Assembly: GCA_016765495.1 (NCBI GenBank)
Contig: JAESPV010000023.1
Location: 34,813 to 98,812, forward strand
Length of the DNA stretch: 64,000 nt
Source of the DNA: Desulfocapsa sp.
Lineage (GTDB): Bacteria; Desulfobacterota; Desulfobulbia; Desulfobulbales; Desulfocapsaceae
Direction: 5' to 3'
The translations under genes were made by a program, and so were the position numbers. This document shows, one piece after another, positions 33,534 to 43,194 of the stretch; the stretch's first letter is position 1; every line of letters starts with the position of its first letter. Under the pieces are notes generated by a model, which worked only from the letters and a program-made list of their open reading frames with translations, searched no databases and was not told the DNA's origin.

Positions 33534-36023
33534 ATGCCAAATAAAGAAAAACTCCTGGTCGGACTGGCCGGTCAGCAAAACGCCGGTAAATCCACCACGT
33601 TCAATATGCTCACCGGTGCTAATCAGCACATTGCCAACTATCCCGGTGTCACGGTTGATAAAAAATCCGGTACGTACACATATCAGGGCGTTAAAGTCGA
33701 AACTGTTGACCTTCCAGGTACCTATAGTCTGACATCGTTCTCTCTTGAAGAACGTGTTACCCGTGATTTTCTTATCACGGAAAAACCTGATGTTATTGTC
33801 AATGTGCTTGACGCTTCGTCACTGAAGCGGAGTCTTTATTTTACCTTTCAGGTACTGGAAATTGGATTGCCGGTGGCAGTAGCCCTGAATATGATGGATG
33901 TAGCTACTCGTAATGGTGTTCAAATTGACATTGGTCGCCTCCAACACAGGCTGGGCGTCGATGTCATCCCCACTGTGGGCAGAAAAGGTAAAGGAAAAAA
34001 AGAGCTGCGCGATGCCATTCTTTCTACGGCAAACCGTAAAGAAGGCAAGCCTCTGCGTATATCTTACGAGGACTTGGAACCTGCTATTCAAAAACTGGAG
34101 GAGAAACTCCAACCAACAAAACTTGCTGCTGTTTATCCCATCCGCTGGCTTTCCGTAAAACTTGTGGAAGGAGACAGCGAAGCTGAGCGAATTATTATAG
34201 AAGAACTTGGAGCATCGTCTCCAGAACTGGAAATGGCAAGAACAATCAGACGGGAATTTGAAGAAGATCATTACATGCCTGTGGCCGATTACATGGTCAG
34301 TTGCAGAGATCGACTGGCAAGTTCTATTGTCGATGTCTGCGTCAAGGAAACCAAGAAAGATAAGACCAACATTTCCGAGAAAATTGACGCTCTGGTTCTG
34401 AACCGTTTTGCAGCTCCAATTTTTCTTGTTGCCACAGTTTTCATCATATACCAGTTATCCATCGTTCAAGGCTATGAACTGACACAGTACTGGTGGCCGT
34501 TTCTGGCAAAGTTCCGTGGCTTCGTCGCCGGCATCCTGCCGGATGCCGGGATGCTGACAGATCCGTATAGCCGTTCCATGATCCTGTGGATGGTGGATTC
34601 TGCAAATGCTCTGCTCAACTATATCCCCATCTTTCTCATTCTCTTTGCCTTAATCGCCATCCTTGAAGATTCCGGGTACATGGCTCGCATTGCCTTTATT
34701 CTTGATAAAATGTTTTACGCATTTGGTCTCCATGGGCAATCAACCCTGCCTTTTATTCTTGGCGGTGTGTTTGCCGGGGGGTGTGCGGTGCCCGGGGTTA
34801 TGGCCACCAAGGGTATCCCGGATGAACGATCCCGGCTGGCAACTATCCTGACGGTTCCCTACATGAACTGTCTTGCTAAAATTCCTTTTTATACGCTACT
34901 GGTTAATGTTTTTTTTGTAGAATACAAATCCTGGGTCATGCTCTTTCTCTCCACCATCACTATCTTTGTGGCCTTGCTGGTGGCTCGATTGCTCACCGTT
35001 ACTGTGCTCAAAACAAAAGAAACTGCACCATTTGTTATGGAGCTGCCCAACTATCACCCACCCACATTTTTTGGTGTTGCTCAACGGGCAATTGAACGTA
35101 CCTGGCAATATATCAAAAAAGTAGGTACCATTGTCGTAGCTGTATCAATTTGTGTTTTCACCCTTCTCCAGTTTCCGGGAATTGGTAATGAACGAGAACA
35201 ATATTACGACACAGAAATCAACAAAGCCGTTACAGGATTTCAAAAAAATATTGAAAAAAGCAGCTATGCAATGCAGTTTCAGGATGATGCTGCAATTTTA
35301 GACCTGGTGAATCTGTATACGACATATAGGGCAGCAAAGCTCAACATTAAAGGAGCAAAAGCTTCACAAGCTCTGGCTCAGCGCTACCAAAAAAATCACC
35401 CGGATTTGTTTATTTTCCTGAAACCAAAAAAGGATACGGGTGCCAAAATTATTAACAAGGCAGTCCGGAAGCTTGCCTCCAAACGAAAGTCATTACGCAG
35501 GAATATAAAAGAGGAACAGATCGAAGGAAGTTTCCTCGGTTCTGTTGGCCGGTCACTGGAACCTGTCACTCAATGGGCTGGGTTTGACTGGAAAATCAAT
35601 GTGGCTATCCTCTCATCCTTTGCCGCCCGTGAATCCAGCGTGGCCACCATAGGTGTTCTGTATCAGCAGGGAGCTGATGAGAACAAAAGCCTTGAAGAAC
35701 GTATGGCTGCTGAAAGTACAGATGGCGGTTTTACTCCGCTTCATGCACTTGCAGTGATGGTTTTCTTTGCTCTGTACCCGCCGTGCCTTGCTACAACTAT
35801 TATGATTAAAGTTCAAACAGGATCCTACAAGTGGATGGCATTCTCAGTCTTCTTCCCCACAATGCTTGGTTTTATCGTGGCATCAATTATCTTTAGTGGC
35901 GGGAAGGCCCTGGATTTAAGCGGAATACAAATGATGGGGGTTTTCTATATATTTGTGGTGGCACTTACCGTCGTCACAGGTTTCAGTAGCTCCCGCGGAA
36001 GGAAGCTATCTGTTGTCAATTGA
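33534..36023 (+). CDS. feoB: Ferrous iron transport protein B
   Basis: 829 residues. The N-terminal G domain has G1 GQQNAGKST, a G2-region switch with the YPGVTVDKKSG motif, G3 DLPGTYSL and G4 NMMD. Gate segments include GGVFAGGCAVPGVMATKGIP and LTVPYMNCLAKIPFY, with the conserved Cys of FeoB. Residues about 551-664 form a charged, helical insertion (EREQYYDTEINKAVTG onward) between membrane parts, followed by FAARESSVATIGVLYQQ. A stop at 33519-33521 fixes the start at 33534; there is no clear ribosome-binding site, so translation may depend on feoA or the short overlapping ORF at 33519. A terminator follows at 36046. Confidence 0.95.
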   Translation: MPNKEKLLVGLAGQQNAGKSTTFNMLTGANQHIANYPGVTVDKKSGTYTYQGVKVETVDLPGTYSLTSFSLEERVTRDFLITEKPDVIVNVLDASSLKRSLYFTFQVLEIGLPVAVALNMMDVATRNGVQIDIGRLQHRLGVDVIPTVGRKGKGKKELRDAILSTANRKEGKPLRISYEDLEPAIQKLEEKLQPTKLAAVYPIRWLSVKLVEGDSEAERIIIEELGASSPELEMARTIRREFEEDHYMPVADYMVSCRDRLASSIVDVCVKETKKDKTNISEKIDALVLNRFAAPIFLVATVFIIYQLSIVQGYELTQYWWPFLAKFRGFVAGILPDAGMLTDPYSRSMILWMVDSANALLNYIPIFLILFALIAILEDSGYMARIAFILDKMFYAFGLHGQSTLPFILGGVFAGGCAVPGVMATKGIPDERSRLATILTVPYMNCLAKIPFYTLLVNVFFVEYKSWVMLFLSTITIFVALLVARLLTVTVLKTKETAPFVMELPNYHPPTFFGVAQRAIERTWQYIKKVGTIVVAVSICVFTLLQFPGIGNEREQYYDTEINKAVTGFQKNIEKSSYAMQFQDDAAILDLVNLYTTYRAAKLNIKGAKASQALAQRYQKNHPDLFIFLKPKKDTGAKIINKAVRKLASKRKSLRRNIKEEQIEGSFLGSVGRSLEPVTQWAGFDWKINVAILSSFAARESSVATIGVLYQQGADENKSLEERMAAESTDGGFTPLHALAVMVFFALYPPCLATTIMIKVQTGSYKWMAFSVFFPTMLGFIVASIIFSGGKALDLSGIQMMGVFYIFVVALTVVTGFSSSRGRKLSVVN

Positions 36024-36045
36024 TTGTCACAGTCTCAAAAGAGTG

Positions 36046-36084
36046 TCCGGTCAAGATTTAATAAAACTTGACCGGAACTTTTTT
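36046..36084 (+). terminator. feoB terminator
   Basis: TCCGGTCAAG (36046-36055) pairs with CTTGACCGGA (36067-36076), followed by six T at 36079-36084. Confidence 0.88.
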
Positions 36085-36091
36085 GAGAATA

Positions 36092-37024
36092 TTACCCCTG
36101 CATACGTTTAATATCAGCCAGTATTTCTTTGCCGCCATTTTCCAGAATATATTTACCTAAGCGCTCCCCAATTGCATCCGCCTGATCTCTTGGGCCCTTT
36201 TCTGTTTTTTGTAGAACCGTTTCGCCATCAAGACTTGCCAGACCACCGCGCAGAATCAGCTCATCTCCATCAAGAATTGCAAGGCCAAATGCGGGAATGG
36301 AGCATCCTCCCTCCATGGTTCGCAGAAAAGCACGTTCTGCGAGCAGGCAGGACTCCGAGTCTGGATTATTAAGACATGCCCTCACCTTATCATATTTTTC
36401 AATACTTAATGTCCCTGCCGCTTCAATGGCTATACAGCCCTGACCAACGGGTGGAATAAATTCCTCGTCTGAAAAGATCTTAATGATCATATCCTCATAC
36501 TCCATCCGTTTCACACCGGCATAGGCTAGCATAAGTGCGTCACAGGCACCATCAGTCATCTTCTGAATTCTTGTCTGCAGGTTTCCACGCATTTCCACTG
36601 TCTCCACATGGGGATAAAAATGCTTGAGGAGGGCGACACGACGAACAGATGAAGTCCCGATACTGATTTTTCGGCTGGTGTCATTCAGATCAATCGTTGT
36701 ATCCCTGGAAAGAAGAACGTCATTTGGCTTTTCTCTATCAGTAAAAGCAATCAGGGAAAATCCCCGGGGAAGAACAGACTGCATGTCCTTGGCACTATGT
36801 ACGGCTATATCGGTTGTTCCACTGTCGAGTTGCTCTTCAAGTTCTTCAGTGAAAACTCCTTTGGAACCGATTTTGGCAATGGAAACATCAAGAATTTTAT
36901 CGCCCCTGGTTTCCATGGAGCGAATCTTAGTCTCCATGCCGCTTTTTTGCAGCATTCCGGCGACAGTGTCTGTCTGCCACATGGCGAGTTTACTTTTTCT
37001 AGATCCAATGTGTATTGTTGTCAT
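36092..37024 (-). CDS. hemC: Porphobilinogen deaminase (hydroxymethylbilane synthase)
   Basis: 310 residues. IHIGSRKSKLAMWQTDTVAG at the N-terminus, VHSAKDMQSVLP with the substrate-binding Lys/Asp, GTSSVRRVALLKHFYP, and EGGCSIPAFG with the Cys that carries the dipyrromethane cofactor. It joins four porphobilinogen units in heme/B12/siroheme synthesis. AAGGAT precedes the ATG. The gene is convergent with feoB. The tetrapyrrole theme of the window includes cbiK, cbiL and the heme-breakdown operon. Confidence 0.95.
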   Translation of the reverse strand: MTTIHIGSRKSKLAMWQTDTVAGMLQKSGMETKIRSMETRGDKILDVSIAKIGSKGVFTEELEEQLDSGTTDIAVHSAKDMQSVLPRGFSLIAFTDREKPNDVLLSRDTTIDLNDTSRKISIGTSSVRRVALLKHFYPHVETVEMRGNLQTRIQKMTDGACDALMLAYAGVKRMEYEDMIIKIFSDEEFIPPVGQGCIAIEAAGTLSIEKYDKVRACLNNPDSESCLLAERAFLRTMEGGCSIPAFGLAILDGDELILRGGLASLDGETVLQKTEKGPRDQADAIGERLGKYILENGGKEILADIKRMQG

Positions 37025-37083
37025 TTTTTATCCTTATGGAAAATCCTCCTGAGAAAGAGGAAACGAAATAAGTAGGGAATATA

Positions 37084-37905
37084 ATGCCGGACTATCATAC
37101 CATAGGAAATAAAGAAAAAAAGCATGATTGCAAACAGTTTTCAAAACAGCTATCATTGCTTATGCGTTTCTTACTTTATAACATCCGTTATGCCACTGGA
37201 CATGGTTCCGGTTACCATTTCCCATTGCCTTTTACCGGCTTTTTTAAACAAACCGGAGGGACTCTTGGGCGTATTGTCTCTTTTGTCCGTTCTGTTGATC
37301 CGGATATCATTGCGTTGATTGAGGTTGACTCCGGTTCCTATCGGTGTAAAAAAAAATGTCAGGCCGCAGCCATTGCCAGACAGCTGAACCATTACCATGT
37401 CGTAGAGACTAAGTATCGTAATGAGTCCCTGGCAAATAAAATCCCTGTGCTCAATAAACAGGGTAATGGATTGCTGAGTAAACAGCCGATTATCAGTCAT
37501 CGTTTTCACTATTTTGATGAAGGGGTTAAGCGGCTGGTAATCGAGGTGGAGCTTGAAGATATCTCAATTTTTATCGTTCACTTGTCTTTGTCGTTTAAAC
37601 ACAGGCAGCAGCAGCTTGAACATCTCCATCGGATCATCGCCTATGGGAAGAAGCCAGTAATTGTAGCTGGTGATTTTAATACTTTTGGCGGGGATCGTGA
37701 AGTACAGCTTTTTCTAGCGGCCGCAGGGCTGATGAATGCGAACCTTGAAGGCTTACCGTCACACCCCAGTCATGCCCCAAAGCGAAATCTGGATTTTATT
37801 CTTCATAGCCCCGAGCTGATTGTTTCAAACTTTTCCATTCCGGATATTCGTCTTTCTGACCATGCACCTTTATTGTGTGACTTCGAGCTTTCGGGTAAGA
37901 GTTGA
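37084..37905 (+). CDS. Endonuclease/exonuclease/phosphatase-family protein
   Basis: 273 residues. The EEP fold is shown by MRFLLYNIRYATGHG, DPDIIALIEVDSGS (metal-binding Glu), VHLSLSFKHRQQQLEHL, VAGDFNTFGGDREVQ and a C-terminal LDFILHSPELIV with SDHAPLLCDF. Substrates of this superfamily include nucleic acids, lipids and phosphoinositides, so it cannot be narrowed. AGGGAAT precedes ATG 37084; an internal ATG at 37162 starts directly at the fold but has no ribosome-binding site. The last 36 bases overlap the end of the convergent histidine kinase gene. Confidence 0.8.
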   Translation: MPDYHTIGNKEKKHDCKQFSKQLSLLMRFLLYNIRYATGHGSGYHFPLPFTGFFKQTGGTLGRIVSFVRSVDPDIIALIEVDSGSYRCKKKCQAAAIARQLNHYHVVETKYRNESLANKIPVLNKQGNGLLSKQPIISHRFHYFDEGVKRLVIEVELEDISIFIVHLSLSFKHRQQQLEHLHRIIAYGKKPVIVAGDFNTFGGDREVQLFLAAAGLMNANLEGLPSHPSHAPKRNLDFILHSPELIVSNFSIPDIRLSDHAPLLCDFELSGKS

Positions 37906-39285
37906 GGGTGGAAGAGGCAGTCGAACTTCAAAGCAGGATCCTTCTTTTATTTTACTCCTTACCATAACCTGCCCGCCATGGGCTTCAACAACGGCCTTCA
38001 CGTAGTTTAGCCCCAGGCCTAAACCCTGTTTTGTACGGCTGCGATCTCCCCGATATAATCGCTCCCAGATACGATTTATTTCTGTCTTAGAGATCCCCAT
38101 CCCATCATCATAAAATCGTATTATGGCAAAGTGTGCATTTGTGGTAACATTGATTCTGACATTTCCTGATTCATGCCCATATTTTATAGCATTATCAAGA
38201 AGGTTTGCCCAGACCTGACTGATTCGTGTTTTATCGGCAAGAACCGGGACACTGTTTTTCTCTTTTTCAAGAACAACGGAAATTTGTTCCTCTTCAGCCA
38301 CATACTGGTAGAGTCCCACCACGTCTTCAAGTGTTTCCAGAATATCCAGCTCCTGCAGCAGAAGGCGCATTGTACCAGCCTCTGCTTCAGCCACGCTCAT
38401 CATAATCTTGAGCATGGAGAGCACACGTTCCGATTCTTCAAGGCAATCTGAGAGAGCACTCCGATAAAGCGCAGGTTTTTCTTTGTCTGATTGCAGTGCA
38501 TATTCGGCTACAGCTCGTAGTCTGGTCATGGGAGTTCTGAGATCGTGAGCTACGTTGTCAAGCGATGACTGCATTTCAGCAATGAGTTGTCTGTTTTGGG
38601 AAAACGTTTCTTCCAGAAGATTAAATATGGGAGTGAGATCCTTATTCTCAGGTTCTGTCTGCTGAATGAGTAGAGAGTTTTCCTTCAAAGCATCTCTTAC
38701 TGTTCTTTCCAGAGTTTGTAATGGTGATTTTATCAGATAGGCGAAGAGAAGGGCAAGACAGAGGCAGGGGAGCACCAGCAGTAAAAAGACCAGGTAAGAA
38801 GCGGTAACAATCTGCTTGTATATGGCAAGCCCTGTGGAATAATCATTTGTTCCCGCCTGAGCCACACCTCCACGTGGCAGCTTTTGGGAAATCAGGAGCC
38901 AGTTCCCGGAATTTTGCGGATGTAACAGATCGACCCACGCTCCTGTGCTTAAAGGATCAAGATCAACCAGCCCATGAAAGTCCATACTCTTATTTCCTGT
39001 GATTAAAAGCTGTTGTTCAGCATTTACAATTCTAATAAAATCTATTTCCTTCGGGATATTGCTTCCCAGAATGAAACGACTTTTACGGAAAGCATTATGT
39101 TGTTCGATGTAACTGTTTAGAGCTGTTGATATCTCGTCCAGACGCTGTTGTTGCAAATGGTGTTTTAGAAGTAATGTATGGAAAAAAAGAGCAATCCCGG
39201 CGCAGCCCCAGAGAATGAAAAAAAAAGAAATAATTCTCCTTGTTCCTGATTGAAAAAATAACGTATTATTCAACACGCAGAACAT
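37870..39285 (-). CDS. Sensor histidine kinase
   Basis: 471 residues. Helix one is about residues 17-40, a periplasmic domain of roughly 120 residues follows, and helix two is YLVFLLLVLPCLCLALLFAYLI. HAMP-like linker, then HisKA with NVAHDLRTPMTRLR (phosphoacceptor His), N-box NLLDNAIKYG, and G boxes DDGMGIS and GLGLGLNYVKAVVEAHGG. It partners the OmpR-type regulator upstream, overlapping it by 20 bases. The periplasmic sensor domain gives no ligand clue. Confidence 0.92.
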   Translation of the reverse strand: MFCVLNNTLFFQSGTRRIISFFFILWGCAGIALFFHTLLLKHHLQQQRLDEISTALNSYIEQHNAFRKSRFILGSNIPKEIDFIRIVNAEQQLLITGNKSMDFHGLVDLDPLSTGAWVDLLHPQNSGNWLLISQKLPRGGVAQAGTNDYSTGLAIYKQIVTASYLVFLLLVLPCLCLALLFAYLIKSPLQTLERTVRDALKENSLLIQQTEPENKDLTPIFNLLEETFSQNRQLIAEMQSSLDNVAHDLRTPMTRLRAVAEYALQSDKEKPALYRSALSDCLEESERVLSMLKIMMSVAEAEAGTMRLLLQELDILETLEDVVGLYQYVAEEEQISVVLEKEKNSVPVLADKTRISQVWANLLDNAIKYGHESGNVRINVTTNAHFAIIRFYDDGMGISKTEINRIWERLYRGDRSRTKQGLGLGLNYVKAVVEAHGGQVMVRSKIKEGSCFEVRLPLPPSTLTRKLEVTQ

Positions 39286-39940
39286 AGCCCATACCCCGAA
39301 CAGTATGAATAAGTTTGGTGTCGTATTCCTTGTCTATGTGGTTGCGAAGGCGGCAGACAAGAACATCAACCACATTGGTTTGTGGATCAAAACTATAGTC
39401 ATAGATTCGCTCAAGAATAGAGGTTTTCGAAAGAACCCTTCCCGGATTTCGCATCATGAGATCGAGCAGAGCGTATTCTTTTGCCGGAAGTGCGATTATG
39501 TTTTCCCTGCGTTTTATTTCACGGGTAAGTGGATTAAGCTGGAGTTCCCCAACTGTAATGATTTCGGACTCTCTCCCTTTTTGTCCTCGTCGGAGTAATG
39601 CCTGAATACGAGCCAATAATTCGTTAAAGGAGAATGGCTTGATCATGTAGTCATCCCCTCCCCGCTGCAATCCTTCAATGCGATCATCGACTGATTGTCT
39701 GGCACTGAGAATAAGCACAGGGGTAGCAATGTCCCTGGCCCGGATTTTTTCGATAAGAGTCAAGCCGTCAAGGCCAGGGAGCATGATATCTAAAATCGCG
39801 GCTCCGTAAGGTTCGGTGAGTGCCAATGAAAGGGCTTCAATCCCGTCATGACAAACATCGACTGTAAAACCAGCTTCCTGCAGACCTTTCTCAAGAAATG
39901 AGGCTATTTTTTTATCATCTTCTACAACAAGTATACGCAT
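39266..39940 (-). CDS. OmpR-family response regulator
   Basis: 224 residues from ATG 39940. The receiver domain starts MRILVVEDDKK, with phosphoacceptor Asp in AAILDIMLPGLDG and Lys in MIKPFSFNELLARI. The C-terminal winged helix ends HTVRGMGYVLRVE. It is the first gene of the two-component operon. Its targets are unknown. Confidence 0.93.
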   Translation of the reverse strand: MRILVVEDDKKIASFLEKGLQEAGFTVDVCHDGIEALSLALTEPYGAAILDIMLPGLDGLTLIEKIRARDIATPVLILSARQSVDDRIEGLQRGGDDYMIKPFSFNELLARIQALLRRGQKGRESEIITVGELQLNPLTREIKRRENIIALPAKEYALLDLMMRNPGRVLSKTSILERIYDYSFDPQTNVVDVLVCRLRNHIDKEYDTKLIHTVRGMGYVLRVE

Positions 39941-39972
39941 GATGAACCACAAGCTATTAGGAAACTATAGCT

Positions 39973-40698
39973 TTATCGAAGGATAATCACTGTTGCACAC
40001 CGACCTGTTTTCCCGTCACTCTCGCGGCATGCACGACGATACGAAAAAAATTCCTGTGAACAGGATGTGCATTTTCCTGATGTTCTGACATTTTTTTTCT
40101 GCAGCCCGGCATCAAGCAGCTGCATTTCAGAAATCTTCCAAAAGTCAAAATAGTTCTCTTTTACCTGAAAGGCAAGAAAGGATGGGAGTAATTCCTTTGC
40201 ATGATTTGTAAATTCGGCACAACAGGGGCCAAGGGAGGGACTGATGGTGGCATAAAGATCTGATGGCGAACTCTTGTAGTGAGTCTTCATTGCCTGGATA
40301 GTTTTTCCAAGAATCTGACTCACACTTCCCTTCCACCCACAATGGATGGCTGCAACTGCTTTGTGGATGGGATCAAAAAGTGTTACAGCCTGGCAATCTG
40401 CCTGCTGTATCATAAGGCCAATGCCTGAGATATTGGTCATCAATGCATCGTAATTTTCGACTTCGATGTCTTCCGTTACCTTTTGTTCTGCTATGAAAAG
40501 AGTATCTCCATGAACTTGTTTTGCGGAGAAAAGGGTATGGATATTCAGATGCATTTTGAGTCGTTTACGGTTCTCAGTGACAGCTTTTATGGTATCACCA
40601 ACCCCATAACTGAGATTGAGTGCCTGGTATGAGCCGGAACTCACCCCCCCAGTTCTATCTGTTGAATATACCGTTACTGTATGGCTATCATTTGACAC
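39973..40698 (-). CDS. pgeF: Peptidoglycan editing factor / multicopper polyphenol oxidase family
   Basis: About 241 residues of the YfiH/PgeF family: FSAKQVHGDTLF, MIQQADCQAVTLFDP, AAIHCGWKGSVSQILG and ISPSLGPCCAEF. The His and Cys metal-site residues are all present. YfiH proteins remove wrongly incorporated residues from peptidoglycan precursors. A GTG at 40698 preceded by AGGGAA fits better than TTG 40713. It ends 33 bases before the response regulator. Confidence 0.88.
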   Translation of the reverse strand: MSNDSHTVTVYSTDRTGGVSSGSYQALNLSYGVGDTIKAVTENRKRLKMHLNIHTLFSAKQVHGDTLFIAEQKVTEDIEVENYDALMTNISGIGLMIQQADCQAVTLFDPIHKAVAAIHCGWKGSVSQILGKTIQAMKTHYKSSPSDLYATISPSLGPCCAEFTNHAKELLPSFLAFQVKENYFDFWKISEMQLLDAGLQKKNVRTSGKCTSCSQEFFSYRRACRESDGKTGRCATVIILR

Positions 40699-40719
40699 TT
40701 TATTTCCCTGCAATTACAC

Positions 40720-40756
40720 AAAAAAAAAGGGAAGACTCCATAAAGGAGACTTCCCT
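40720..40756 (-). terminator. Terminator of the DUF3373 porin gene
   Basis: On the minus strand AGGGAAGTCTCC pairs with GGAGTCTTCCCT (one mismatch) around TTTAT, followed by eight or nine T. Confidence 0.85.
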
Positions 40757-40790
40757 GTTCAATACACACTACCAGTAAGCGGGTTAAGAC

Positions 40791-42404
40791 CTAGAAGTAT
40801 GCCTCAAAAGTAAGGTACACCTGATCAGCGCTTTCAACGGTGCTTCTGCCTGACGCGTCATTAACCGTGTTAAGCTGACTGAGCTCAGCAGCATCACCAA
40901 GATCATACGGTTTCATAGTCCAGTCCATTGATCCGGCATAGTCATACTCATAGCGCTGGTAACCAAAACGGATAAAGGTTTTAGCGTATTTGGAAATAGC
41001 TTCACCCGTGGGCAAGTCATAGATACCATATACTTCGTAGACATTACCGCGGGCAGCAAGCTTACCGAGATAGAGATCATCATGGCCCGGATTCATGGCA
41101 AGCCAGTATTCAGAACCGTAATTCCACTCAGCACCTAATTTCAGGCCAAGAGAGTCGATGTCATAACGGGCACCAAGATAAATGGAGTAACCGTTTTCAC
41201 TATCGGTATGAGGAGAACCTTCCATTCCCAACTGAGCAAGAGTGCTATTAATCACATCCTGAGGCACTCCTTCTGCGGCCATCTGCTGGGAAGCGCCTAT
41301 TCCGGCATAATCATTGAACATACCGTTTTCGTTTGGATCGGTTTGTGACCAGCCAGCAACTGCAAAGAAATTTACATCAGCAAGTTTATCCTGGTAGACA
41401 ACGGAACTGTGAAGAATGTTACCAACTTCCATCTGTGGACCAAAACCACCCTGGTTCGGTGGAAAGCCAGCAGCGAAGTTAACAAATTCACTTTCGAAGG
41501 ATGGATAGTTAAAGACGTTGAAAGCCATAAAAGACTGAATATTAACAAACCGATTGTCTTTTTTCATGACATCCCAGTTTAAGCCGGCAAAATCCATATC
41601 AGCCATGGTGTCGTTACCATCCTGTATTTCGAGTCCGGTTTCGAACCCGCGTCCATAACAGAAACGAATACGACCGGTTCCCATGGCTTCGGTTCCCCAA
41701 CGATAAGCATAGCCCAGGGAGAGACCATCAAATGGCCAATCCATATATGCAAGAGGGGTGGCCAAACGCTCATCAGCGCCCATGCGAACCTGTGCTGGAG
41801 GCCCATCTGTGGTGGGACGACGACCAATGGAAAACCAGATAGGTTGTCCACCAATGTTGTTCCAGTTTACGAATGCACGATCAACACGAAGAGCATTGTC
41901 GGAAGGCTGACGGGTAGAATTACCATCCCACATTGGGTAGCCGCCACCAAGTCCTTGAGGAGTGTTTTCCATTCCCCAGGCTTTGTACATGGCAAGACGT
42001 GCTTTGAACTCCAGATTCTCAGTTGCTTTTACACGCATATTCAGACGAAAACGATTGGTCCAGAGATTGTCACTCCTGGCAATTTGTCCATCGGCAAGAT
42101 CTGCCCGGTAGTAATCCAACCGGGAACGAAAATCACCATAGAATTTAATACGGGCTGCAAGATCCCAGCTCTCAGATCGATCTTCAAGGTCTGCAACGCT
42201 TTCCAGCAGATCATTACAGTCTCCGGCGCTGCAAGCACTGGTGCCTGCACTTTCTGCAACCTGAGCTTTCAGCAGGTCAAGCTGCCTGCTCAATTCTTCA
42301 ATTTTACGTTCCAGATCATTCGCACTTGCTCCACCACTGGCAGAAGCTACCGCAGGCAACGCAATGAGACCAGCAAGGGCCAACATGGAAAATTTCTTAA
42401 TCAT
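40791..42404 (-). CDS. DUF3373-type outer-membrane porin
   Basis: 537 residues. The signal peptide ends PAVASA, then a coiled-coil segment DLERKIEELSRQLDLLKAQV used to anchor to the cell wall, then a beta-barrel with alternating aromatic strands and a C-terminal Phe (YLTFEAYF). The pattern IKFYGDFRSRLDYYR is the DUF3373 opening. These porins are abundant in Desulfobacterota and Campylobacterota. It ends in a strong terminator. Substrate specificity is unknown. Confidence 0.85.
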   Translation of the reverse strand: MIKKFSMLALAGLIALPAVASASGGASANDLERKIEELSRQLDLLKAQVAESAGTSACSAGDCNDLLESVADLEDRSESWDLAARIKFYGDFRSRLDYYRADLADGQIARSDNLWTNRFRLNMRVKATENLEFKARLAMYKAWGMENTPQGLGGGYPMWDGNSTRQPSDNALRVDRAFVNWNNIGGQPIWFSIGRRPTTDGPPAQVRMGADERLATPLAYMDWPFDGLSLGYAYRWGTEAMGTGRIRFCYGRGFETGLEIQDGNDTMADMDFAGLNWDVMKKDNRFVNIQSFMAFNVFNYPSFESEFVNFAAGFPPNQGGFGPQMEVGNILHSSVVYQDKLADVNFFAVAGWSQTDPNENGMFNDYAGIGASQQMAAEGVPQDVINSTLAQLGMEGSPHTDSENGYSIYLGARYDIDSLGLKLGAEWNYGSEYWLAMNPGHDDLYLGKLAARGNVYEVYGIYDLPTGEAISKYAKTFIRFGYQRYEYDYAGSMDWTMKPYDLGDAAELSQLNTVNDASGRSTVESADQVYLTFEAYF

Positions 42405-42696
42405 TTTGGTGTTTTCTCCTTCCTCAGTTGATTTTTTCTGATCCAGCCCTCCTGAAAAGCCGGTATCGATACCTGTCCTGTTATTTTTGATACAATAGAA
42501 TAACAGTTAAAGGAACCGGAAATGGGTACAAATTTTTCAACCCATTCTTCTTTTAATATCGTATCTTTCCTTCTGTGTCAACTAAATATGCTGATTCTTT
42601 TACTTTTTCACCGACTTTTTCTATCGAATCCTTTGTAGTTATATGCTGTGGTACACGATGCGGCATAGTTAGTACTTTCCGGCTGGAATACAATCG
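42405..42696. other. Intergenic region before the porin gene
   Basis: About 290 bases. TGTTATT and AATAACA form a 7-base inverted repeat around 42479-42505, perhaps a regulator site for the porin gene. No gene is seen. Confidence 0.45.
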
Positions 42697-43194
42697 TTAC
42701 AACGCCTTGCTCAGTATCGTTTTTTTTACTCTACGACGGGTTGTTGTTCCCAGCAGAGAATATTGAAAACAGCGTTGATACCAGTCGCTCATTTGACGGG
42801 TTATTACCCAGATTCCTGCCAGGCTGTGCTGCCGAGCCCAAATCTCCCACTGTTTTACGAGTTGTGAGGCGACACCTCTGTGTCTGAATTCAGGAAGCAC
42901 CATAAGCCCTGTACCACAGGCATAGTTTTCCAGTAGCTGAATGGTTGTTTGGTCAGATTCTTCTGGAGCTTGCGCCTGATTGATAATAGTTGCAAAGGCT
43001 ATATATTTTCTTTGATATTTGGCCAGAAAAAGAGCCCGGTCAGGCTTAATAGAATAGCGTTGTATCTTATCCAGAAAGACGTGGACAAAGTCGGGATTCA
43101 TGTCTCTTTTCAGATCCTGAAAGGCTTGATCTACATCCTGACAGGTTGCTGATATGATTTGACAGGAAAAGGGAATCAGTTTGTTAGAGCTCAT
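42697..43194 (-). CDS. GNAT-family N-acetyltransferase
   Basis: About 165 residues from ATG 43194, which overlaps the upstream lipoprotein stop by 11 bases. The acetyl-CoA site is seen in GTGLMVLPEFRHRGVASQLV (R-x-x-G-x-A pattern), followed by a GNAT end (WYQRCFQYSLLGTTTRRRVK). The target is unknown. A longer open frame would run inside the lipoprotein gene and is rejected. Confidence 0.75.
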   Translation of the reverse strand: MSSNKLIPFSCQIISATCQDVDQAFQDLKRDMNPDFVHVFLDKIQRYSIKPDRALFLAKYQRKYIAFATIINQAQAPEESDQTTIQLLENYACGTGLMVLPEFRHRGVASQLVKQWEIWARQHSLAGIWVITRQMSDWYQRCFQYSLLGTTTRRRVKKTILSKAL

